Assembly (NCBI GenBank): GCA_037074765.1
Contig: JBAMDO010000488.1
Span: forward strand, 1 to 13,766
Origin: Mansonella perstans
Lineage: Eukaryota; Nematoda; Chromadorea; Rhabditida; Onchocercidae
DNA length: 13,766 nucleotides
Direction of reading: 5' to 3'
The position numbers and the translations under genes were made by a program. A model generated the notes under the pieces. It saw only the letters and a program-made list of their open reading frames with translations, did no database searches and was not told where the DNA came from. Shown here one piece after another: positions 1 to 9,077 of the stretch (position 1 is its first letter; the number at the start of each line of letters is the position of its first letter).

Positions 1-238
1 CTTCATGATGATCCTAGTGACATTTTTAATTAACGTTGTTCGGCTTATGTATTTTAAAGCAATCGTTATGAAAATCCGGAGAATATCCAAATCGCTTAAA
101 TTATTTCATGTATGCATTAAATTGCGGTTGATAAAGTTTTAGAAAGATAAACTTAAATCACAGATGCTTTAGATTAAGAATAGTTGCAAATCGAGTCGTC
201 ACATAAATTAACCGTTCCACTTTCCAATTTTTCCCATA

Positions 239-359
239 TTCACGCAATATGATAATAAATTTAATCATAGCTTTTTTTTAAATTTTTTTCAGTTTATAAT
301 TCATTTTCTTTTCCTCTCCATTTTTCTCTTCCATTTGCAGCTGAATCATATTGCGTGAA
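239..359. repeat. 15-bp inverted repeat, copy 1
   Basis: TTCACGCAATATGAT at 239-253 is perfectly inverted at 345-359 around a 91-base, T- and pyrimidine-rich loop. The loop's ATTTGCAG end resembles a plus-strand splice acceptor, but no frame of useful length follows. Confidence 0.8.
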
Positions 360-503
360 GAAAAGCTGAATTGAATACTTTCGAAAGTCTTCTCATATTC
401 ATTTTTAAGCAATTTTGTGCTGTTAAGAATTTCAGCTGTAAAATTTATTTAATTCAAATATCAAATCTCAATTATTAACAACATGAAGGTTAATTTGATT
501 TAC

Positions 504-542
504 ATTATGAGCTAACTCACTTGTTTGTGAACATGAATACAT
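504..542 (-). pseudogene. N-terminal exon relic of a second Srab-like receptor (copy 1)
   Basis: The minus strand reads MYSCSQTSELAHN and then a GTAAAT donor. It matches the receptor's N terminus (MGVDPCTEASELAHS): CxxxSELAH is shared. At DNA level 509-536 and 8026-8053 agree at about 22 of 28 bases. No convincing following transmembrane exon was found to the left within the window, so it looks like a fragment. It supports the start codon chosen for the intact receptor. Confidence 0.5.
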
Positions 543-1024
543 ATTATCGTATGATAAGCCTAGAGATTTGTAGAAATTTACAATAGAGAAATATTTAAGT
601 GCCTATATAAAGTAAATGATTAGACACTATTTTATAAGTGGCTTTAAGACAAGTACTATTAGCTGAAGTTTGATTTGCGAAGATTTCAGGAATGACCTGA
701 GATTTATAGATTTCCTGATATACTTATGATAATATGTGTTGCATATATTAAAAAAGATTAAGAATGCCAAACGATGAAATTATGAGTTATGCATTAACCA
801 TTGGCTAATAGCGGACGAAAAATGTCATTGAAGTGTAACACATGGAGGTACTAATGAATGCATTGAAAGGGCAGTTAATGAAATTTGAGAGGCAAGGGGA
901 CGAAATGTAAGTCAATTTTGTCATTGCCATTTTTTTTTTGATTAATGAAAAACCAAAAATTTTTATTTGAAGGACAAATTTGACTTGAAGAGAGAAAAAT
1001 GTAAAATGGATATGATTTCAAAAC
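543..1024. other. Non-coding stretch, nothing clear
   Basis: Between the two receptor relics in copy 1 (about 9386-9892 in copy 2). AT-rich with homopolymers. No open frame or splice pair that I could defend was found, apart from the end of the minus-strand frame 875-1189 described with the relic. Confidence 0.4.
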
Positions 1025-1043
1025 CTGAATGCTAAGGAGGTAA

Positions 1044-1119
1044 AACCTTAGATATTTTGCTGCGGAAAACATCAGCCGACTATTTTCTGTGATTTGTAAT
1101 GCTGAAAGATTGTACTTTC
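1044..1119 (-). pseudogene. Srab-like exon relic with QITEN motif (copy 1)
   Basis: In copy 1 the minus strand reads KYNLSALQITENSRLMFSAA in one open frame that runs from an ATG at 1189 to a stop at 875. It corresponds to HVNLSQRYQITEN of the intact receptor but is one residue short. The fragment lies on the wrong side of the 504-542 relic to belong to the same gene. It most likely derives from another decayed receptor. Confidence 0.45.
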
Positions 1120-1814
1120 CTGAAAAACCGTCATGAAAAATTCGCGAAACTCCGGGAATAATGATCAATTTGATATGATATTTCAGCATCTGGTAACTTG
1201 AAAAAAAGCTTTCTTCTATTTAAATGTTGGAAATTTCTCAATTAGTTGGATATTTGAGAGAAAAAATTCGTTTTTGTATTTAGAATTTTAGTGATAGTTC
1301 CTTCATTTCCAAGTTATGTTAGTAAATAAATCAAATGCAGTAAGTAGATATGCTATGTGCAAAACCAGAAAGTGACAGATTTTCCCTTAAAATCTGTATG
1401 AAATTCATCTAAAAGGTTTTCCAAGAAGTGTATATGAGTGAAAATATAATCAGTCATCAGGAAGCTAAGGAAGACAAAAAAATTGAACTAAATGAAAATC
1501 AGTTTGATCGTGCTTTTCTGAAAACTATGATCTGTTTTCCGGTTATTTCTGGAGATAAAACGGTACTAGGTAAGCCTTCATTGGAGGTAGTCACATTATC
1601 AACACACTTCTACAGCAGTTTTCAGTGCAACTGTAATAAACAATTATTAATAATAATTAACTTATCAGAGGCTAAAAAGCAAAGTACTTATTACTCAGTA
1701 ATTAAATATTAACTTACTGCTTATATTACAAGAAATAAAAAGCAACATTCACTTTTCAAACCTAGAAAAAGAAAAACAAATATGTCAACATTTCAATTTA
1801 ATTAAATACTATAT
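1120..1814. other. Stretch without a firm gene
   Basis: Contains the degraded version of the small plus-strand frame (from 1434) and several isolated splice-like signals on both strands. No receptor exon matching the ITEN relic was found upstream of it. The equivalent in copy 2 is about 9968-10670. Confidence 0.35.
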
Positions 1815-1906
1815 CGTTATAGCAATACAACGATCCTTCGCGAAGCATAAATAAATAATCGCACGTGAGGCTCTTTCGTCGTATACTGCATGTTGTCGAT
1901 TGGTGC
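1815..1906 (-). other. Open stretch after the orphan gene's stop codon
   Basis: After the TAG at 1907 the same frame stays open for about 28 codons (APIDNMQYTTKEPHVRLFIY...), and a second frame is also open. The stretch is richer in G and C than its surroundings and unchanged in copy 2 (about 10671-10762). It could be 3' untranslated sequence, a missed exon, or stop read-through; nothing decides. Confidence 0.25.
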
Positions 1907-4208
1907 CTATTCTGGTGTCCAGCGGTGATCAGCAACAAATAAGGACCTTATTGTTTTTCCTGTTCGATAAGATTTCAAAATATGAATCATCGTGCTGATA
2001 ATGACAACAGTAAACGGAATGAGTGTTATCGTGGTTAAAACAATAATGTCACTGAAAATGAGGCAAATAACAAAAGTATTAAAATAAAATTTAAATTTGT
2101 TCTTACTTTCCATTCTCAGAAGGAGATCAAAAGTATTGGAAAAGTCAGGATCACGTCTGCTTCACGTCTTCACTTTTATCATACATGAAAACAGTAAAAT
2201 TTATCCTTGCTTTTGCTTCAACTGTTTTTTAAATTGTTATAAAATAATGAAAATTTACATCGTGAACATTACAGCTGTACTAAATGCAGCATTTAAAACT
2301 ATAAAATTTCAAATTCGAAATTCGACAATGTGATTTTTTTCTTCATGGGAGCAGAGGAATTTGCTGATGTTGCTTGATGAATAAATTTAGTCCGTACAAC
2401 AGCTCGATATACACTCATGATGATCATTTCAACTGTCATTATCTGCAACACTATTTCTCAGCACTTATCATTTTTCATAATCATAATCATGATATTTCAT
2501 TGCTTTTAGTCTCATTTACACGAATTTAAAGTTATAGATAGATGCAATAAACTATGAAATCTTTCGTCAACTTGTTAATGTATATTTCCCAAGGAACATC
2601 TGACAATAGTTTCTTACTGTACATTTGAAATATATATTTCTAATTTTTTTTTTTTTAAACAAGTTTTCGAAATTAAATAATTAAAAGTCTCACACCTGTG
2701 TACCAATTGTGGTTAGAAAGAGAGAGAAGAATGTAAGAGAAACTAGGATTGCACCAAATGAAGTTTTAGCAAAAAACAGCGATAGCACGATGAAATATAC
2801 ATTTTCGCCATGTTTCCAAAGCATTGATACTAAATGTTTGAAATGGCTTAGCACAAACAACAAACATTTAGGAAATGTATTTAATTGAATACTTTACCGT
2901 AAAATGCTGCAATGAATTTAAAATTGGTCTAATCTTGCTCTGAGATTTAATTATTTCTATTTGAATTAATAATGATTATTAAATCATTTTAATTTAATAC
3001 TTTTTTATCCAAAGTAATTGCTATGCTTAAGATGAAAATATTTATTGCAAATTGTTCGCTTTTATGAATCATTTTTCAGATCAGATTACATTTGACAATT
3101 TTGATCCAATTTTTATTGAGAATGAATGAATGAAATTAAGTTTCTTTTCTTCAAAATCTATTTTTAGCTCAGACAAGTAATTATCGTTACTTAAACTAAA
3201 AAATATTTTACTTACAGCCTTTCCCAATACTCATCGGAAACATTAATTTGACAGCAGCACCACTTACAGAAAATATGAAAAAACAACCAAATAAATTAAT
3301 TATCATTCCATAAATAATTGCCATGAATGTATCGCTGTAATCTCTGGTAATCAACTTTAAACTGTTTTATGAATTGAATGATGAAACGGCATAAAATTAT
3401 TTAGGCAATCCTTCATTCCTGCTAATGCTATATGCTATCTAGTGAGTTTGTTGCTATTAAAGCCTTAATATTAGGAAATTTATTCTTCCCTTTTTCAGCA
3501 ATAACCATCGAATGACATTCAATCAAGATGGAATAGAGTTGAGGCTTATAGAATACTGAATAAACACTTAATTTTGAGCCTAGTTTTATGTTGGATCATT
3601 TTCCAGTAGGATGATATTAACAACAAGTGATCCGTTGGAACAAATTACTTAATCCGTAAAAATTTATATTACGTTTTCATTTTTTTCCCTTTCATATTTC
3701 ATATCCGATTTATTCGTGAATTATTAATTAATTTCCAAAAGATTATTTCGCACAATTAATTTCAACTTAAGTGCACTTGCATATGTAAGTTATAATGTTT
3801 TTCACATATTGACATAAGTTTTATCTTTTATCGGTAAAACCAAAGGATCGTTAATCATTAAGGATATCGCATTAAGACGGTTGTTAATCAAACCTGCAGT
3901 GGGATAGACAGCTCCGCGTGCTGCATTAAGGTATTCATGGAGCAACGATTGTTTTATTCATTTCAGCAAATTTGATTTAAATTCAAATTATTAGTTTTGC
4001 AAAAAAATTCATTATTAAATTCAAATCGGAAGAAATCTTTGGAAAAATCTTGAAAATTTTCAGAACAACATTCAAAACAGAGTTAACAAGTAATACCAAG
4101 GAAAAAAGCAGGCAGGGGTGAAGGTTATGTGGCACTTGAAAAGCCAAAATTCCTATCTCGAAGAAAGATGAAAAATGACGGAAATGCATGGACAGCTGAA
4201 ATGAACAT
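1907..4208 (-). CDS. Orphan four-hydrophobic-segment membrane protein, 195 aa (copy 1)
   Basis: I do not recognise the family. Exons run 4208-4136, 3920-3806, 3334-3216, 2829-2694 and 2051-1907. Phases match at every junction (1, 2, 1, 2) and the frame stays open to TAG at 1907. Hydrophobic stretches lie at about residues 1-16, 67-95, 112-142 and 150-173. A polar loop at about 17-62 contains INNRLNAISLMINDP, and the C-terminal tail is basic (KSYRTGK). The topology resembles tetraspan proteins, but no claudin or tetraspanin signature is visible. It could also be a divergent chemoreceptor fragment with exons further upstream. A strong TAATTTCAG acceptor sits 12 bases before the ATG, compatible with spliced-leader addition. 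Weak points are the exon 1 donor (AA|GTGCCA) and the exon 3 acceptor, for which 3343 or 3361 are in-phase alternatives. Confidence 0.55.
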
Positions 4209-4218
4209 TGCATAGGCA

Positions 4219-4236
4219 GCTGAAATTAGAAAATAT
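4219..4236 (-). promoter_or_regulatory. Strong splice or trans-splice acceptor before the orphan gene
   Basis: The minus strand reads GATATTTTCTAATTTCAG and then CTGCCTATGCA before the ATG at 4208. The match to the worm TTTCAG acceptor is good. An 11-base leader fits trans-splicing, or an upstream coding exon may exist. The same signal is present in copy 2 near 13080-13097. Confidence 0.45.
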
Positions 4237-4539
4237 CTCTGATGTTAATCTGTTTTCGACTGATAGTGACCAAGCAATTCAAAAAATGCATAATTAAATT
4301 CAATGAAGAATATATAATATAAAATCATTTGCGTCATAAACAGAACCAAATGAAAACTTAAGTTATCACAAATTCTTGTGCATTTGTCGTATAACCGAAT
4401 ATTACTTCAACAATGCAATGAAGCAAACTAACAACAGCTGAAATAGGGATAATAGCAAAATTTTATACGGATATGCTGTCAATTATCTAATCTATCCCAA
4501 CGAAACTTTGGATTATATTTGACATGTTAACATTCTTAC

Positions 4540-4669
4540 ATGGAAAAAAGGTTGAACGATGCTCTCTATCTGTGACTGATAAAACTTCCAGACATGATTG
4601 CAATAATTCCTCGTTTTCGAATCAATGAAGAACATCATAAAATTGGGATTATTACAACCAAAATTACAT
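4540..4669 (-). CDS. Candidate unassigned exon, Cys/Asn-rich (copy 1)
   Basis: Open between a CTATCCACTAG acceptor and a CAT|GTAAGA donor on the minus strand. It reads CNFGCNNPNF, then FFIDSKTRNYC and VWKFYQSQIESI. A weaker upstream partner, 4773-4831 (starting WVIRRYCYLKG), matches in phase. It could be an upstream exon of the orphan membrane gene or a separate gene. Phase does not join it cleanly to the exon at 4219, so it is kept apart. Confidence 0.3.
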
Positions 4670-5809
4670 CTAGTGGATAGAGAAAAAAATTCGTTTAGTT
4701 AAGCAATATCCAATATTCAGTGTTTGATAATTATCAGTTTGATTGTTATTTGGAATACTACTTCAAACTCACATTAAATGATACTTTGAGTACTTGGAAC
4801 CCTTCAAGTAACAATAACGACGAATAACCCACTTGAAAGAAGGAAAGCAACAAAGATGTCAAAAAGTTACCTTATAAGATTACTGTCGAAATATTTTTTT
4901 GTTCATGTCAATCTCACGCACTTATGCATTTGAAGATCACATCCAGAAAACATTTACAGTAAAAACAGTCTTTGACGATATTTTTACAATAAAAACAACA
5001 CATTCTTTGCTTACCGACATTAATTAAATAATTCTAAAGGAAAACAATTAACTCGTCAACTGTCTATCGGATTTGAACTTGCTGCCTATCAAAAATTACA
5101 GTTGATAGCGTTTTCTGGTTTGAAATATTACTTGCAACATTTTTAATTATATCAAATATGTGCTACCAATCAAATCTACGATGCCTTTCTACTTCATCAA
5201 ATTTTTTCTCGTGTATTGGTTTTCAAATTCACTTGAATTACAGTATCCACTGTTTATTTCCTTTCAAGTACATCTACTGTTGGGAAGTCATTTTTGTTGC
5301 ACTTTGTTAGTGTTCTTTATTGCTGATCCTTCGAAGAGAGTCTGAAAAATATAAATTATGAAATTTTATTGTTTTGATATATCCATTCCATGGTTATGTT
5401 AATAAAGAAGCTAAGCAAATATCTGAATAGCTGTCTAATTAATTTTATCCAATTAATAATTTTGAAATGAACAATAACTTGACTGTAATTAATAATACAT
5501 AATATAAATAAACAAAGAAATGAAATGAATATAAAGAAAAGTCAATAGCTGAAGAAAGAGGCAAAAGTAATAAAGCAGTAAAAGTTTGTAGCTGTTTAAA
5601 TAGAAATATTGATATCATAGAAGATTTTAAAATTTGCTAAGGTTAAATCCAAATTGAGCTATAAGATTCAATTGAAGCCTTTTTAATTTGTCATTTGAAT
5701 CGACATTCTGTCTTTCTTATTATCCCATACTAAGCCACTTCTTTTTTTTCCATACAAATAAGGTTTTTTCATTTTTTTTTTAAAATGGATTCTTTCTACT
5801 TGAGTTCGT
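4670..5809. other. Intergenic stretch between receptor and orphan gene, little identified
   Basis: AT-rich. It holds only a weak exon candidate (4773-4831), a 26-codon minus-strand frame near 4927-5010 that starts ATGTCG followed by GTAAGC, and a plus-strand frame at 5160-5345 whose nominal start is GTG. The copy 1 repeat ends at 4903 without a visible boundary motif. No clear poly(A) signal was found just below the receptor stop. Confidence 0.4.
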
Positions 5810-8065
5810 TCATAAAATTAAATGATAAAAATGCATGAAGATAGATACAAAGTAATGGTTAGCTGCTTCTTGACCACTTAATCGTATAGCCTTCTGGCGC
5901 TCATCTGCGATACTTTTCTTGACATGTTGTTCTGTCCATACTATTGCAATCGGTAAACTTAATGCATATAGCGGGGTTTGTTGTACAGCTGAATTTGAAT
6001 GAAAGTTTTCACATAACTCAAATGTAGAAATATTTTCCCATATTAATGGTCAATTTTTCAGTAATTGGACTAATTCTAAGGTAATGACAAAACTTTAGAA
6101 ATTCGATATAACATCGATTATTCAGCAATATTTCATGCTGGCAATAATAAATTTCATTACTGCATAATCATATTTGTCTGTTGCTGGCTATTCATATATT
6201 TTATTCAATTAAAAAAAAAAATTTTCAATTATGGTTATTGTAATGGTCTTTGTGTGTCTGACAAAGCGAGTAAAATTTTAAGAGAGAGAAAATGAACCTT
6301 CCACGAAAAAAGCAAATTGTTTGTGGTTAAACTCGATCCCAGCAGCAAAATACACAAATAGTGCGCCCAAATAAAATGCCAGAAATAAAGAATGAAATCC
6401 CAGCATTGGTGCTAATGTTCGAAGTGAAGTTATATTTTCTGTGATCTGATAACGTTGTGACAGGTTGACGTGAATTTTGTTAAGACGAAATTTCTGAATA
6501 AATTATCAGTTACATGATAACTTGTGACAGGTTGACGTGATAGTGAAAGTAAAAGAATCTCGTTTCCAGTTTAGTTTAAATTTTAGTTTCAAAAATGTAC
6601 GACGCATGCATAAGATAGCATAATTTGGGATTAACAACATTAAATTAATCAGTTGATTGATCACTTAATCAATTAATTGATCTGTTAATGCATGTATTTA
6701 TAAGTGAAAATTGCCTTATTGATAAAAATCAAAATTGGAATGCTCAAAGAAGAGATGATTTCAATAATTGCGTGAAATCCGAAGAGAATAGCAGATTTCA
6801 GTATATTTCCCTTATTCGCTGTAGAGCAGTAAATCATTTTCTTTGAACTGAATAATGAAAAATTGCTAGCAAGAAACGCGAAACTTCCAAAACCAATAGC
6901 TAGCTAAAATGACAAAATTACAAAACATCTTCAAATTTTGTTGGTATTTGAGGCTAACCTAGGACTGGCTGTGTGGTAATATAAAAGTTTTTATTATTCT
7001 TTCCAAGTTTTATGTTGTTTTAAAAATGGTTCAAGGAACTAGCTAGAAGCTTTTTTCATCATTTCAATAATATAAACGGAATTAAAGCTCAGATTGTGTA
7101 ATATCTGCAAATTATTTAATGAGTTAAAAATATTTCGAAATTGTTTAAGGCAAAATTAAATTCTTCATACATACTTGCATTATAATAAGCATAACAGCGA
7201 TGCTTTTGCCAAATTTTTCGTATTTTGCTGCAAAGTATGTAGCGATAGTTCGCTCCACAACTATTGCAGGTAACGATGCCGCATTTAAGAATAGTGTCAA
7301 AGTAATCGGTGTTCGCATCATAAAACATTCCCATGGAAATTTCATATATCCACAATTATCAGCATAAGTCTTCCGATATCCTATCAACACATACGTATGG
7401 GCAAATATTCTAAAATGAAATAATAAATAGATGCCAAGGGACAATTGGCATTGTTTTTTGAAGTATTTTAACTTTTTTCTATCGTAAAATGACTAGAAAA
7501 AAAATTTCAAAATGAAGTTTTTGTATTCCACAGTATCACTGAAATTAAGATGTTAAGAAAGTTATAAGGGAGATTTCGGGAATTCTGATTGTGATAATGA
7601 GCGATAATGATAATCAAATTAATTCCTCTCCTATTCTATTTCATTTTAATGCAACTTCCAAGTTTCTCTTTCACTCTTACAACGCCTATAGAAATTCCTC
7701 CAAATTTTTGTACATTTGTTTATCTTTTCACAACATACAAATGATTAACTGATTGAACCACCTGAATGATCTGATAGAATTTATGAATATTATATTGTTA
7801 TTTTACTATTCATGGAAAATTTTTTCATTTTTTGAAATATTTAAAACAATAACCTTGCAGCACAATGAGAAACCAGCCATAGTTGATGTACGATAAGCAA
7901 AATTCGAGTATTTTGATGTAACAAAATACGATTTGTTGTTTTTAACATTACCCATATTTCAAGAGCAATTGCTGTAGCTGATAAAACAGTTTCAGTAAGA
8001 AGAATAGAATTAAATACTGTGCTGTGAGCCAACTCACTTGCTTCCGTACATGGATCAACACCCAT
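5810..8065 (-). CDS. Srab-like seven-transmembrane chemoreceptor, 5 exons, 336 aa
   Basis: Predicted G-protein-coupled chemosensory receptor of the nematode Sra superfamily (Srab/Sra/Sre type), expected in sensory-neuron membranes. Exons run 8065-7854, 7409-7175, 6903-6715, 6493-6298 and 5988-5810. Junction phases agree throughout (2, 0, 0, 1) and no stop interrupts the joined frame. The length suits the family. Visible hallmarks are an N-terminal Cys followed by SELAH (residues 6-14), ERTIATYF (123-130) with a following KYE, QRYQITEN (225-232), QQTPLYALSLP near 280-290, and a tail with GQEAANHYF (316-324). Hydrophobic segments occur near 17-41, 55-80, 103-122, 141-165, 180-210, 240-262 and 279-294. 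ATG 8065 was chosen because the in-frame extension upstream begins only with TTG, and because a related relic also starts M-x-x-C. A GTATCT donor after HYF leaves a further small last exon possible. Family assignment is from motif memory; Srab versus Sra or Sre is not settled. Confidence 0.88.
6448..6540. repeat. Short direct repeat: exon 4 fragment copied into intron 3
   Basis: Bases 6448-6473, inside exon 4 and coding for about HVNLSQRYQ, are repeated at 6516-6540 inside intron 3 with one base missing. The start-to-start distance is 68 bp. On the minus strand the intronic copy lies just upstream of the splice acceptor. Confidence 0.9.
6494..6714 (-). other. GC-AG intron 3 of the receptor gene
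   Basis: Between exons 3 and 4 the minus strand has AATAAG|GCAATT at the donor and TTTATTCAG|AAATTT at the acceptor. No GT donor exists in the usable stretch before the stop codon that follows in the unspliced frame. Splicing at GC keeps phase 0 and joins IPILIFINK to KFRLNKIHVNLSQ, a continuous Srab-like reading. Confidence 0.75.
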
Positions 8066-8080
8066 AATATACCTGAAGCT
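8066..8080 (-). promoter_or_regulatory. Possible spliced-leader acceptor upstream of the receptor start
   Basis: On the minus strand a GCTTCAG acceptor ends at 8073, followed by the 7-base leader GTATATT and then the ATG at 8065. Nematode messages often receive a spliced leader a few bases upstream of the start codon. It could instead be a cis-acceptor for a non-coding first exon. Confidence 0.45.
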
Positions 8081-8227
8081 CACTGGTTTCAGTAATTTAC
8101 AGTCAATAATACTGATAAATAAAAGTAAAAAGATCAATAATAAACAAAATTGCAAGAAGTTTAAAATAATATTTCAAGTTTTACCTTACAGTAATCTCAA
8201 TTAGCCTTTCAATGCGATGAAAAATAA

Positions 8228-8419
8228 CTAATAACCTTGCAATACAATATAAAAAAATGTACGTCTACGTACTATTATGATTTTTAAACAGTATATATTT
8301 AGCTCAGGATATTCAACAATCAATTTTTTTTTGCTCGGCCTGTGAGCAAACATGCTGATTAAGTCGATTTCTGCTTGATTTCTCGCTCCTAGAAAATCAT
8401 TAATTATTACATCAAAAAT
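8228..8419 (-). CDS. Unrecognised open frame related to 8635-8796, possible exon
   Basis: Open for 63 codons on the minus strand without an early ATG, so it is an exon or a relic rather than a whole gene. TTTTCTAG at 8389 could be an acceptor and GTACGT at 8272 a donor. It begins IFD, as does the plus-strand relative, and shares RNQAE, ISMF and R.SKKK. Its second half (LIVEYPELNIYCLKII) is unrelated to the partner. It lies just upstream of the receptor gene in the same orientation. A vague likeness to the receptor tail (GQEAANHYF) is not enough to assign it. Confidence 0.3.
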   Translation of the reverse strand: MFDVIINDFLGARNQAEIDLISMFAHRPSKKKLIVEYPELNIYCLKIIIVRRRTFFYIVLQGY

Positions 8420-8694
8420 CTAACACTGATTAACAAATAAACACAAAAATCATCTTCCTATTAATTAACGATTTATTTGATATGCATCATATAATGCATG
8501 GATATACAAAGATTAAGATTACTGCATGATAAAACATGAAATATTTGTTAACTAATGCTAGATTTTTTGATGTGCTAGTTAATTAGCATACAAAAATTGA
8601 AATCTTTGATATATGTTCATCAGTCCATGATCTCATGAAAACAAGGAATCAAGCGGAAACGGGCTTTATTAGTATGTTTAGTTACAGGATGAGC
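8333..8694. repeat. Diverged inverted repeat ending in A-tracts
   Basis: The reverse complement of 8333-8400 aligns without gaps to 8627-8694 at 47 of 68 bases by hand count. Each arm ends GAGC followed by an A-run (9 A on the minus strand, 17 A on the plus strand). The arms encode the shared RNQAE core. It could be an inverted gene-fragment duplication or two retroposed copies with A-tails. Confidence 0.75.
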
Positions 8695-8748
8695 AAAAAA
8701 AAAAAAAAAAACTTGCCTCCAGGAAAATCATGGGCTGATGGACTGATG
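8618..8748. repeat. Short 11-bp inverted repeat around the plus-strand small ORF
   Basis: CATCAGTCCAT at 8618-8628 is inverted at 8738-8748 (ATGGACTGATG), and the similarity continues imperfectly outward and inward. It encloses the A-tract and most of the 8635-8796 frame. It may be a hairpin, or terminal repeats of a small insertion. Confidence 0.6.
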
Positions 8749-8796
8749 TTACTTAAAGATATATTGAATATCCTGAACAAAATATATGCTGCATGA
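8635..8796 (+). CDS. Small unrecognised ORF, 53 aa, with poly-lysine tract
   Basis: ATG at 8635, TGA at 8794-8796. The frame is also open upstream to about 8588, so this may be part of a longer exon (acceptor-like TTAATTAG just before). The product has an RNQAE...ISMF core, a run of five Lys coded by a 17-A tract (8695-8711), then LPPGKSWADGLMLLKDIL, which looks like an amphipathic helix. The first half is clearly related to the minus-strand frame at 8228-8419. I do not recognise it. It runs divergently from the receptor gene. Confidence 0.35.
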   Translation: MKTRNQAETGFISMFSYRMSKKKKKNLPPGKSWADGLMLLKDILNILNKIYAA

Positions 8797-9077
8797 AAAA
8801 TGAATTGTATTCAAATATTTGCATTCAATGATATCTTCATGATGATCCTAGTGACATTTTTAAATTAACGTTGTTCGGCTTATTGTATTTTAAAGCAATC
8901 GTTATGAAAATCCGGAGAATATCCAAATCGCTTAAATTATTTCATGTATGCATTTAAATTGCGGTTGATAAAGTTTTAGAAAGATAAACTTAAATCACAG
9001 ATGCTTTAGATTAAGAAATAGTTGCAAATCGAGTCGTCACATAAATTAACCGTTCCACTTTCCAATTTTTCCCAATA

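Larger units (their letters stand above)
1..4903. repeat. Long direct repeat, copy 1
   Basis: This stretch recurs almost base for base at 8835-13766. Read side by side, copy 1 lacks about 30 single bases that copy 2 has, nearly all in A or T runs. It has one extra A (at 2771-2776) and about three substitutions. Some 22 of the missing bases fall before position 1907 and the offset then stays nearly constant. The copy carries an orphan membrane-protein gene and relics of chemoreceptor exons. Its left boundary is not visible because it coincides with the window start. Confidence 0.97.

Noticed and set aside
340..400. Plus-strand splice acceptor with a long pyrimidine tract (TTTGCAG at 334-340)
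   Set aside because: All three frames after it stop within about eight codons, and no plus-strand exon was found nearby.
2097..2333. Plus-strand 78-codon frame
   Set aside because: It starts with TTG, overlaps the intron and last exon of the minus-strand orphan gene, and shows no family motif.
3983..4213. Minus-strand 76-codon frame beginning MQCSFQLSMHF
   Set aside because: It overlaps exon 1 of the orphan gene in another frame. The exon-1 frame joins in phase to four further exons, whereas this one joins to none.
5160..5345. Plus-strand 61-codon hydrophobic frame
   Set aside because: It begins with GTG. Its hydrophobicity is what T-rich sequence gives by chance, and no splice context or motif supports it.
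6640..6700. AT-rich palindromic patch with TTGATCA and AATCAATTAATTGAT units
   Set aside because: It is short, imperfect and within intron 3. Such patches are expected by chance in DNA this AT-rich.
7116..7355. Minus-strand 79-codon frame beginning MWIYEIS
   Set aside because: Shadow of receptor exon 2 in another frame.
8066..8155. In-frame N-terminal extension of the receptor with a hydrophobic, signal-like start
   Set aside because: Its first codon is TTG, not ATG, and a splice acceptor lies within it. The receptor family normally lacks a signal peptide, and the related relic starts at the position equivalent to 8065.
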